Positions 28,428-35,433 of a stretch of 64,000 nt of DNA are shown here, piece by piece. Origin of the DNA: Gallionella sp. (GTDB taxonomy: Bacteria > Pseudomonadota > Gammaproteobacteria > Burkholderiales > Gallionellaceae). Position numbers and translations under genes: made by a program. Location: positions 88,136-152,135 of the forward strand of contig JAQTTY010000008.1 of the NCBI GenBank assembly GCA_028710525.1, written 5' to 3'. Positions within the stretch are counted from its first letter, which is position 1; each line of letters starts with the position of its first letter. The notes under the pieces are model-generated. The model was given only the letters and a program-made list of their open reading frames with translations, was not told the origin of the DNA and ran no database searches.

Positions 28428-29479
28428 CCTATCTCGCCAAACCCAAGCTGCACCATCCCACCCTGCAGACCAACAAGGTGGGCTATACCCGCCGCGACTA
28501 CGAAGGCCCGGTGTCCACGCTTTGCGCAGGCTGCGGGCACGATTCCATTTCCGCCGCCATCATCCAAGCGTGCTGGGAATTGGACATCGAACCGCATCGT
28601 GTGGCCAAGCTCTCTGGCATCGGTTGTAGCTCCAAGACACCAACCTATTTCCTCGGCGCCTCGCACGGTTTCAACACCGTGCATGGACGCATGCCCTCGG
28701 TGCTGACCGGCGCGAATCTGGCGAATCGTGACTTACTCTATCTAGGTGTATCGGGCGACGGCGACTCCGCTTCGATAGGCTTGGGGCAGTTCGCCAACGC
28801 CATGCGGCGCGGCGTGAACATGGCTTACATCGTGGAGAACAATGGCGTGTACGGACTGACCAAAGGACAGTTCTCCGCCACGGCCGACCGTGGCTCTAAA
28901 AGCAAAAAAGGCATCATCAACACCGACAATCCTATCGACCTAGTGGGCATCGCACTACAGCTCGGTGCAACTTATGTGGCACGCAGTTTCTCCGGCGATA
29001 AAGCGCAACTGGTACCGCTGATCAAAGGCGCACTAGCGCACGGCGGCGCAGCTTTCATCGATGTCATCAGTCCTTGTGTCACCTTCAACAATCACAGCGG
29101 CAGCACCAAGAGCTATGAGCATATCCGCCAGAATAACGAGGCCGTGAGCGTGATCGATTTTTACACGCCAGGGCACGAAATCACTGCCGAATATTCGCCC
29201 GGCACCGTCATCGATGTGGAGCAGCATGACGGCTCGACGCTGCGTCTGCGCAAGCTGCACGAAGACTACGACCCCACCGACCGCTACGCTGCGATGAGCT
29301 ATATGAATGCCCATGCAGCACGTGGAGAGGTGGTGACCGGCCTACTCTATGTCGATGCCTTACCCACCGATCTGCATACTTCGCTTAACACCAGCGGACA
29401 TCCACTCAACAGCTTAGGCGTAGAACAACTTTGCCCCGGCGCACAAGCACTGGACAAGATCAACGCCGCACTGCGCTAG
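28424..29479 (+). CDS. korB: 2-oxoacid:acceptor oxidoreductase, beta subunit
   Basis: A 351-residue thiamine-diphosphate subunit. CAGCGHDS near residue 35 supplies cysteines. The TPP/Mg motif is GDGDSASIGLGQF ... YIVENNGVYGLTKGQ (~107-148). It overlaps korA by four bases (ATGA). Reaction: 2-oxoacid + CoA + oxidised acceptor to acyl-CoA + CO2 + reduced acceptor. No separate ferredoxin gene follows; the flavoprotein upstream carries ferredoxin-like clusters of its own. Confidence 0.93.
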   Translation: MTYLAKPKLHHPTLQTNKVGYTRRDYEGPVSTLCAGCGHDSISAAIIQACWELDIEPHRVAKLSGIGCSSKTPTYFLGASHGFNTVHGRMPSVLTGANLANRDLLYLGVSGDGDSASIGLGQFANAMRRGVNMAYIVENNGVYGLTKGQFSATADRGSKSKKGIINTDNPIDLVGIALQLGATYVARSFSGDKAQLVPLIKGALAHGGAAFIDVISPCVTFNNHSGSTKSYEHIRQNNEAVSVIDFYTPGHEITAEYSPGTVIDVEQHDGSTLRLRKLHEDYDPTDRYAAMSYMNAHAARGEVVTGLLYVDALPTDLHTSLNTSGHPLNSLGVEQLCPGAQALDKINAALR

Positions 29480-29502
29480 CCCATAATTTAGGAGAGAGCA
29501 TC

Positions 29503-29940
29503 ATGAACGAACGCACCGTCTACCAATCGATATCCAAACGTCACGTGCTCAGCGTGACGTCCTCCTCTACCGTCTATCACGCCGCCTGTGTGATGTCCGG
29601 CGCTAACTGCGGCAGCGTACTGATTATCGATGGCAACACCTTGTTGGGCATCGTTACCGAGCGTGATCTGATGGTTCGTGTGCTAGCCAAAGCTGTCGAC
29701 CCAGCCACGACCACCGTGGCCGACATCATGACGCGCAACCCAGATTGCGTGACGCCTGAAACCAAAGTGGCCGATGCGGTGCTGATGATGATAGAGCGCG
29801 GCTACCGACATCTGCCCATCGTCGGTCATGGCAATAAGATTATGGGCGTGTTCTCCTCGCGTGACGCGATGCCGCAAGAGATGCAGGCCGCAGAGAGTTT
29901 GGCCAAGTTCAACGACAATCTGAATGATGCTCTAGGTTAA
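29503..29940 (+). CDS. Tandem CBS-domain protein
   Basis: A 145-residue cytosolic protein made of two CBS repeats (VTSSSTVYHAACVM...GIVTERDLMVRVL and DCVTPETKVADAVLMM...GVFSSRDAM). CBS pairs bind adenosine nucleotides and usually act as energy sensors. The start is moved from 29431 to ATG 29503, which has GGAGAGA upstream and begins MNERTVYQSIS. It is 23 bases after korB and is probably co-transcribed, which hints at adenylate control of the oxidoreductase (inference). Confidence 0.9.
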   Translation: MNERTVYQSISKRHVLSVTSSSTVYHAACVMSGANCGSVLIIDGNTLLGIVTERDLMVRVLAKAVDPATTTVADIMTRNPDCVTPETKVADAVLMMIERGYRHLPIVGHGNKIMGVFSSRDAMPQEMQAAESLAKFNDNLNDALG

Positions 29941-29951
29941 GGTCTAGCCAT

Positions 29952-29976
29952 GCGGCACGTGCTACCCGCGTGCCGC
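29952..29976. other. GC-rich hairpin between convergent genes
   Basis: Perfect 8-bp inverted repeat GCGGCACG / CGTGCCGC with a 9-base loop, overlapping the last codons of the rquA-like gene and lying just after the CBS gene. There is no flanking T tract, so terminator function is uncertain. Confidence 0.45.
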
Positions 29977-30687
29977 AGTCTCGAAACGCATGATGCGGTA
30001 GAAGCCCGAAAATCTATGCTCTTCCACGAACGCCTCCTGCATATACTTACCCTGCGCAGCAAAAGCTGAACTCAAATAAGCCTGTACATCCTCCTGCCAG
30101 AAGCCTGGCAGAAACGGCTCCAGATGTCCTAGCACCCAACGGAATGGAACAAAGCGATACAACAGATGATGACGCGGAGTGGACGCATACTCAGTGATGA
30201 GTAGCGAGCCACCGGGGCGCAACACTCGCGCGATCTCAGCATAAGTACGATGCCTCGCTTCGGCGGGCATCTCATGGAACAAGAAGAACACGATGACCTG
30301 ATCGAAGCTATCGTCCGCATAGCCGAGACACTCGGCGTTCATACGCGTCAGTTGGCAGCGGTCGCCATAACTCTGCGTCTTGCTGCGTGCCAAACGTAAC
30401 TGGCCATTGGCGATGTCGCACAGATGCACTTCGCACGGCGTGCTGGATAACAAGGAAGGCGTGAGCTTGCCGTATACGCAGGTAAGTTGCAGGATGCGCG
30501 CACCGCTGCGGGTCTCTACGCGTGACAAGGTGTTACGCAGTAAACCGTCGTATTGGCCGAATAGAATAGCGTTGATGATGGGTTGATGGTCGAAGAACCA
30601 GATACCCCAGTCCCACAGATAAGCCCACCAGTAATACCGTGCCAGATAGTCGGGCACACCGTCGAGAAACTTTTTATAGAGTGACAT
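29962..30687 (-). CDS. Class I SAM methyltransferase, RquA-like (candidate rhodoquinone biosynthesis)
   Basis: A 241-residue methyltransferase-fold protein. The N-terminus VPDYLARYYWWAYLW and the motif LQLTCVYGKLTPSL near residue 67 resemble RquA, which converts ubiquinone to rhodoquinone and has a CVYG segment at the SAM-binding position. A conserved FFLFHEMPAEARHRTYAEIARVLRPGG follows, then YRFVPFRWVLGHLEPF. The gene stands alone, convergent with the kor operon. A general ubiquinone/menaquinone-type methyltransferase of unknown substrate is the alternative. The recognition is from memory of the family, not a search. Confidence 0.65.
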   Translation of the reverse strand: MSLYKKFLDGVPDYLARYYWWAYLWDWGIWFFDHQPIINAILFGQYDGLLRNTLSRVETRSGARILQLTCVYGKLTPSLLSSTPCEVHLCDIANGQLRLARSKTQSYGDRCQLTRMNAECLGYADDSFDQVIVFFLFHEMPAEARHRTYAEIARVLRPGGSLLITEYASTPRHHLLYRFVPFRWVLGHLEPFLPGFWQEDVQAYLSSAFAAQGKYMQEAFVEEHRFSGFYRIMRFETAARG

Positions 30688-30940
30688 TGCGTCTGCGTTT
30701 GCTAACGAACTAAGTTGTTATATTTCATTGGCTACATTGTGTTCCTGATTGGATAGACCACAAACCATCTCCCACTAAATCGCTTAAGTAAATGAGACTA
30801 TGCAAAACGGTGTGCACATTTAAACGACCGCTATGCGGCGATGAGAAATGATGGGTAGACTTCACCAATAGACCAGCAAGTGACTTATTGAGCATCGCCA
30901 AATGCGACTGCTGTTCGGCCATTGCTGCCGTTGGCATCAG
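30688..30940. other. Intergenic region without a supported gene
   Basis: About 250 bases between the RquA-like gene and the exbD terminator. A 74-codon minus-strand ORF (30725-30949) begins inside the terminator and lacks a ribosome binding site, so I do not call it. The rquA promoter should lie here. Confidence 0.5.
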
Positions 30941-30980
30941 AAAAACCAACGGCCGCTTTGAAAACTATAAGCGGCCGTTG
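30941..30980 (-). terminator. Strong terminator of the TonB operon
   Basis: On the minus strand a 12-bp stem (CAACGGCCGCTT / AAGCGGCCGTTG) is followed closely by TTTTT, ten bases after the exbD stop. It marks the end of the seven-gene TonB operon. Confidence 0.9.
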
Positions 30981-30989
30981 ATTGCCTAT

Positions 30990-31391
30990 CTATTTTGCTA
31001 GTGTGATGAAAGAGAGCCTCTCCACACCTGCATGCTGAGCCAGTGCCATCAACTCGGCTATACGCCCATAATTGACCGCACTATCCGCCTCGATCTGCAA
31101 TTGGAACTGAGGATCCAGCGAGTATTGACGCAACTGTTCTGCCAAGCTCTGGTCACTGACATGCATATTATCCAACGCGACGTTACCTTGTGCGTCCACT
31201 TGCAGGCTAAACTTTTTCACCGCTTCTTGCTGCTGCACTGCATCCGTTTTAGGTAGCTTTATCTTGAGTGCCTGAGGTGTCAACAACGGTGCGGTGATAA
31301 TGAAGACCACCAGTAACACCAGCATCACGTCCACCAGAGGTGTGACGTTAATCTCGCTCATCATTTCGCCATCAGAACTATTGCCCGCCAT
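30990..31391 (-). CDS. exbD: ExbD-family biopolymer transport protein
   Basis: A 133-residue inner-membrane protein. One helix with the conserved Asp lies in SEINVTPLVDVMLVLLVVFIITAP (~12-35), followed by a periplasmic domain. With ExbB it uses the proton gradient to drive TonB. The track start at 31454 is too long; ATG 31391 (MAGNSSDGEMMSEINVTP) matches the family and overlaps exbB by 14 bases. Confidence 0.95.
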   Translation of the reverse strand: MAGNSSDGEMMSEINVTPLVDVMLVLLVVFIITAPLLTPQALKIKLPKTDAVQQQEAVKKFSLQVDAQGNVALDNMHVSDQSLAEQLRQYSLDPQFQLQIEADSAVNYGRIAELMALAQHAGVERLSFITLAK

Positions 31392-32052
31392 GCTGAGCAC
31401 CCCGCACATCTTGTTTTGTTGCCAGACGCATAAAGTCATGCGTGAAGTTCTCAAGCTCAGTCGTGCGCAACTTCAGGTTGCGTAAAAAATAGTTGTAGCT
31501 CAACACCGCTGGCAGTGCCGTCGCAATACCAATCGCGGTTGCTATGAGCGCCTCGCCTATAGGGCCGGCCACCACATCCAAGGAGGCCGCGCCGCTTTGC
31601 CCTATATTCTGCAGCGCATGCATGATGCCCCATACAGTGCCAAACAAGCCGACGAAAGGGGCTGTAGAGCCTATTGTCGCTAGCTCTGCGAGACCCCGCT
31701 CGTGATAGCGTTTGATATTCTCCATCTGTTGTCGCAATAGCCGTTCCAATACGTCTTGCGGCGCGCCGGAGTGCAATAGATCCTGACTCGTAGAGCTCAA
31801 AACATTGATTTCGGCGAAACCGGCCTGTGCAAGTTTCGCCACATCTCCAAAGCCTTGTGTGGCAATTTCTTCACCCTCCCGCCAGTCACGTGCGCCCCAG
31901 AACTTGTCATGAAATGCACGATTCAATTTCTTGTCCTGCACCTGACGCCATAGTTTAAAGAGTGCGATAGTCCACGTGACCACAGACAGTGACAGTAGTA
32001 TCACCAGCGTTGCAGCCACAATCGACGAGTCGACAGCAAAAAGTTCGTTCAT
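31378..32052 (-). CDS. exbB: ExbB-family proton channel protein
   Basis: A 224-residue membrane protein with three helices (~12-32, ~125-150, ~165-190). The MotA/TolQ/ExbB signature is STAPFVGLFGTVWGIMHALQNIG, then GPIGEALIATAIGIATALPAVLSYN. It is distinct from tolQ at 16 kb and forms the energising complex with this operon's TonB and ExbD. Its start overlaps the tonB stop (ATGA). Confidence 0.96.
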   Translation of the reverse strand: MNELFAVDSSIVAATLVILLSLSVVTWTIALFKLWRQVQDKKLNRAFHDKFWGARDWREGEEIATQGFGDVAKLAQAGFAEINVLSSTSQDLLHSGAPQDVLERLLRQQMENIKRYHERGLAELATIGSTAPFVGLFGTVWGIMHALQNIGQSGAASLDVVAGPIGEALIATAIGIATALPAVLSYNYFLRNLKLRTTELENFTHDFMRLATKQDVRGAQHGGQ

Positions 32053-32765
32053 ATTTCCTTGTCCTGTAATGAGAAGTTAATCGGCACCTTGAACCACTTG
32101 GTGACAGGGTGACCTGCATGACGTGCGGGAATAAAGCGCCACCCCTTAACAGTTTGTAGCGCAGCGTTATCGAACGATTCCCGCCCACTAGAGTTGAGCA
32201 CCTCAATCAAGCCACAAGTACCTTCCGCGAGCACCTGGACATTCAAAATTACGCGTCCCTCCCACCCCCAGCGCCTTGCGACAGAGGGATAAGGGGGCCT
32301 TGGGTTGTTGAGATAATCCGCTTTGAAATCTGGTTCGGTATCGGCCATTGCCGCTGTTGCTATCTTTGTTACCGGCACATCATCCGGCGCGTGAGCGGTA
32401 TCTGGTGTGCCTGGTTTGTCAACTACCGGCACGCTCGCTACCGCAGTGTCTGCAAGATCTCGGACTATGGGCATAACGCGCGCTGTTTTTATTCTTTCCT
32501 GCTTAGGGCTAGGTTCGACTGGAGAAACCAGAGGCTGCGCTTGCGCAATTTCGGCCTGCCGGATGGCGACAGAGACCGACATTTCATTCAGCGCTACCCT
32601 TGGTGGTTCTGAGCGCAGCAGGAATGGAAAAAAGGCAGCGATATGCATCAAGATGACTATGGTCAGCACAAGTAATCGCTCATAGTGAGGTGGCGGATTA
32701 AGTTGCACAGCAGGGAAACTCGCGTGCAATAGCAATGGGGTATCCATCGAAATCTCGTTCGACAT
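32049..32765 (-). CDS. tonB: TonB energy transducer
   Basis: A 238-residue protein. One N-terminal membrane helix (LLVLTIVILMHIAAFFPFLL, ~30-50) precedes a periplasmic linker and a C-terminal TonB domain (~160-235) with NNPRPPYPSVARRWGWEGRVILNVQV, the typical YP...R..G.EG.V signature. The track start 32855 lies inside the upstream gene; ATG 32765 (MSNEIS) is preferred, with 32747 as an alternative. It presumably serves the receptor encoded in the same operon. Confidence 0.93.
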   Translation of the reverse strand: MSNEISMDTPLLLHASFPAVQLNPPPHYERLLVLTIVILMHIAAFFPFLLRSEPPRVALNEMSVSVAIRQAEIAQAQPLVSPVEPSPKQERIKTARVMPIVRDLADTAVASVPVVDKPGTPDTAHAPDDVPVTKIATAAMADTEPDFKADYLNNPRPPYPSVARRWGWEGRVILNVQVLAEGTCGLIEVLNSSGRESFDNAALQTVKGWRFIPARHAGHPVTKWFKVPINFSLQDKEI

Positions 32766-32773
32766 GCTCACAC

Positions 32774-33433
32774 TCAGAGTGCTAATAGAATTCTGCGCAG
32801 CCCCAATACGATAAGTACCAGTGCTGCCCCCCAACGTATCCAACGCGTGATCCATGCTCGGTTATCGCGCAGATGCTTACCAAACAGGCTTATGAGTGGC
32901 AACAGTATCAATAACGGTGTGAGTGCCGCCCCTAGTCCGAATACCACACCGTTAGCCATCCCAAATTTGACACTGCCTGCGGCGGCACAGACAGCTAAAA
33001 GCGAGGCCAAAGGCGCACAAGGTGTCAGGCTCAAGGAAAAACCCAATACCAAAGGTGGCGTACTCCCAGCACTTCGTGCCACTCCGCACGGCGCATGCGC
33101 CTGACTAGAACGAAGTAACCACATGCCCGCCGCAATTGAGGAAAAACCAATGACAGCGTTGCCGAAACCACTTTGCATGGCGTGTGACAGCCATACACCA
33201 GCGCCACCCGCTATGGCCCCCAGCAAACTATAGGCAAACACACGCCCCGTCACGAACATGCCTGTATCACGCAGTGCCTGTAGTTGCGATCCTCCCCTGC
33301 CCAATATCCATGTTCCCATGAAAGGTAGACAGGTTGCGGTGCAAGCAGTCAGCCCCAGTGACACACCTAATAGCCATATTGCAAACAGCGTAGTCTCTTT
33401 GGGTAAGAGTTCTGGATTAAGGAACGCATCCAT
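32774..33433 (-). CDS. DsbD/CcdA-TauE-like membrane protein with conserved cysteines
   Basis: A 219-residue protein with six or more membrane helices. The N-terminal LGLTACTATCLPFMGTW and central SLSLTPCAPLASLLAV place cysteines next to prolines in the way seen in CcdA/DsbD electron-transfer proteins and in the related sulfite-exporter TauE/SafE group. It may pass reducing equivalents across the membrane to extracytoplasmic thiols, or export a small ion. The ATG at 33433 overlaps the stop of the Fe-S gene (TGATG). Function within the TonB operon is inferred only. Confidence 0.75.
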   Translation of the reverse strand: MDAFLNPELLPKETTLFAIWLLGVSLGLTACTATCLPFMGTWILGRGGSQLQALRDTGMFVTGRVFAYSLLGAIAGGAGVWLSHAMQSGFGNAVIGFSSIAAGMWLLRSSQAHAPCGVARSAGSTPPLVLGFSLSLTPCAPLASLLAVCAAAGSVKFGMANGVVFGLGAALTPLLILLPLISLFGKHLRDNRAWITRWIRWGAALVLIVLGLRRILLAL

Positions 33434-34479
33434 CACTTTTCTGCCTTAACTGGTTTAAGCCAGATGACGCCCCCTTTGGGCAACCCTTCGGGGCTCTCTT
33501 TTTTAACCCGCTTCTTGTAGTACTCGCGTGACGAACCAAATAGTTTCAAACCGAAGAACTTGATTTGAATCACATCATCATCTGGGCAATATTCTGCACA
33601 GCGTCCGCACAGCGTGCAGTCCTCATGAAATGCCTGTTTGCCATGTTCGCGAGCGATCTCATGGATATCCATCGGACATGCCTTTTCACAGACACCACAT
33701 TTTTCGCATTTTTCATGTTGCCGCTTCACCAGACGCATAGGCGAGAGTTTTTGAAACATTGCATTCCATGACAATAGCGGGCAAATACGGCAGAAAGGTT
33801 GCCTTGCAGCTAAGGCTGCGATGATCATGAAACCGAATAAGGCATTGCCTGCCGCCCCTAGAAAGAAGTTGATGCCCGTTGAGGTCCGCAGTGCGATTTG
33901 TTCTGCATCTGCAGTCAGCAATGTCGTTGCCAATCGAGAGGGACAGACCTGACAGTAAGGATCACCCAACTCATTCGATGCCACACCCATACCCGCTAGC
34001 AAGGGCAGCCCCAACACCAGCACCAACAACATAAGCCACTTCACAGGACGTACCCTGCCAATGTTATTTGGTTCGAATTGATGCAGAGGTCGACCTAATC
34101 GACGACCAATACGGAATAATAGTTCCTGCACTGTTCCAAGTGGGCAGACCCAGCCGCAGAACGCTTTGTTGAGAAAGACAAAGAACATGAAGAAAACGCC
34201 AACTGACATCAGAGTCGGGATAAAAACTTTAAGCGTAATGTCCTTAGCTTTAGTCAGCGCCTCACCGATGCGGTGGTGCAACTGATGTTGCGTGACAATC
34301 AAAATGCAGTGGTCACCGGTTTGCTTGTCAAAAGCACACGACAACGACGGCAAAGCCTGGGAAAGTCTATCGACTGTGTAGGTGCCCAGTAGGGCACCGC
34401 CATACACGGTAACAAACAACATAATGATTTGAACTGTGAAACGGAATCGCCCCAGCGTTGGGAATATGTTCTTGAGCAC
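33433..34479 (-). CDS. NapH/CcoG-like polyferredoxin membrane protein
   Basis: A 348-residue inner-membrane iron-sulfur protein. About five helices carry the membrane cysteine motifs FCGWVCPLGTVQE, CQVCP and CRICPLLSW. The cytosolic end has two [4Fe-4S] motifs, CEKCGVCEKACPMD and CTLCGRCAEYCPDDD. Family members (NapH, RdxA, CcoG) move electrons from quinol to periplasmic partners or reduce copper. The GTG start at 34479 has GGGGAGG upstream and leaves one base after the previous gene; the track start 34527 would overlap heavily. It is a second polyferredoxin besides CcoG at 39 kb. Confidence 0.88.
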   Translation of the reverse strand: MLKNIFPTLGRFRFTVQIIMLFVTVYGGALLGTYTVDRLSQALPSLSCAFDKQTGDHCILIVTQHQLHHRIGEALTKAKDITLKVFIPTLMSVGVFFMFFVFLNKAFCGWVCPLGTVQELLFRIGRRLGRPLHQFEPNNIGRVRPVKWLMLLVLVLGLPLLAGMGVASNELGDPYCQVCPSRLATTLLTADAEQIALRTSTGINFFLGAAGNALFGFMIIAALAARQPFCRICPLLSWNAMFQKLSPMRLVKRQHEKCEKCGVCEKACPMDIHEIAREHGKQAFHEDCTLCGRCAEYCPDDDVIQIKFFGLKLFGSSREYYKKRVKKESPEGLPKGGVIWLKPVKAEK

Positions 34480-34480
34480 G

Positions 34481-35419
34481 TTATGCCTCCCCGTTATTTT
34501 TAGGTTCAACTGCGGGTGACACCACATTCTCTTTTCGTGTGTTCTTGCGCTGCCTCAATAACGGCATCGCACCTAGCATGCCTAAGAATGTAAACCCCAA
34601 GCCCAAGGCCACACTGCGTTGGTCGTACGCATCAGGTCCATAACTGCTGTTGAAACTGCTCAGATAGTGTTTTCCTTCCGCTTCGAATTCGCTAGCAAGT
34701 ACAAAATCTGCACCTCGTCGTCCATGGTTATGTTCACCTGAATCAGGCTTCTCTTTATCCGCCGCGAAGTCATCAGGCACATGCAGACTGACTATCCCGA
34801 GTGCGTCACTTAGAAGTTCAAGCTTGGTGCCATTTGAAGTATTCAACTGCAATTTCTGGCCTGATAGCGACAGCCCTTTAAACCTCACCAAAAACTTCCA
34901 ATCTTCGTTAGCGCGATACCGAGAATGCTCGCGTGGAAAGGGTTGCGGAATGATTTCCAACTCAGCCTTCTGTTGCATGAACATCGCAGTAGGATTCTTG
35001 CCCCCTCTGTCGCTGAAGTAGTACACCGTATTTGCGACTTTTACGAAATCAGGCTGATCCTCACGTGCAGTTATCCAATGAAATCCCCCAGTTTCAGACT
35101 TATCCAAGTTTGCGGAAGTAAAACCCAGTGGTAGTTGCCTGTGTCCATGCGCGTCCGTCAGGTCATTTGAATATGCATCCACTGAGCGCACGCTGATATT
35201 TTTGGGTTCCATTGCCGGAACCGCTTTTTCACTTCGTTCACGGCTCATCCTTACCCTTAACATCGGATAGCTTGTCCAGAATTTGGGCTGCTCATCTGAG
35301 CTTTCATGCTCCGCATGAGAACTGTGTGACAGAGCATTCGGGGGAGTTTCAGCGTACGCGGCTATTGCATAACCGCTTCCTAGAAGCAAATATATGCCCA
35401 GTATCGATGCAATCTTCAT
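34481..35419 (-). CDS. Exported DUF4198-like protein, membrane-anchored
   Basis: A 312-residue protein. It has a signal peptide (MKIASILGIYLLLGSGYAIAAYA), a His-containing stretch (SHSSHAEHESSDEQ), an Ig-like middle with FLVRFKGLSLSGQKLQL and DALGIVSLHVPDD as in DUF4198 (cobalt/nickel-transport-associated) proteins, a GEHNHGRRG motif, and a C-terminal membrane helix with a basic tail (LGFTFLGMLGAMPLLRQRKNTRK). His-rich segments suggest metal binding. GGAGG is five bases before ATG 35419, which I choose over 35464. It probably works with the receptor upstream. Confidence 0.75.
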   Translation of the reverse strand: MKIASILGIYLLLGSGYAIAAYAETPPNALSHSSHAEHESSDEQPKFWTSYPMLRVRMSRERSEKAVPAMEPKNISVRSVDAYSNDLTDAHGHRQLPLGFTSANLDKSETGGFHWITAREDQPDFVKVANTVYYFSDRGGKNPTAMFMQQKAELEIIPQPFPREHSRYRANEDWKFLVRFKGLSLSGQKLQLNTSNGTKLELLSDALGIVSLHVPDDFAADKEKPDSGEHNHGRRGADFVLASEFEAEGKHYLSSFNSSYGPDAYDQRSVALGLGFTFLGMLGAMPLLRQRKNTRKENVVSPAVEPKNNGEA

Positions 35420-35433
35420 CATGTCCTCCCCAA

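Noticed and set aside
30725-30949. 74-codon minus-strand ORF with a hydrophobic start
   Set aside because: It begins inside the exbD terminator, lacks a ribosome binding site and resembles no family.
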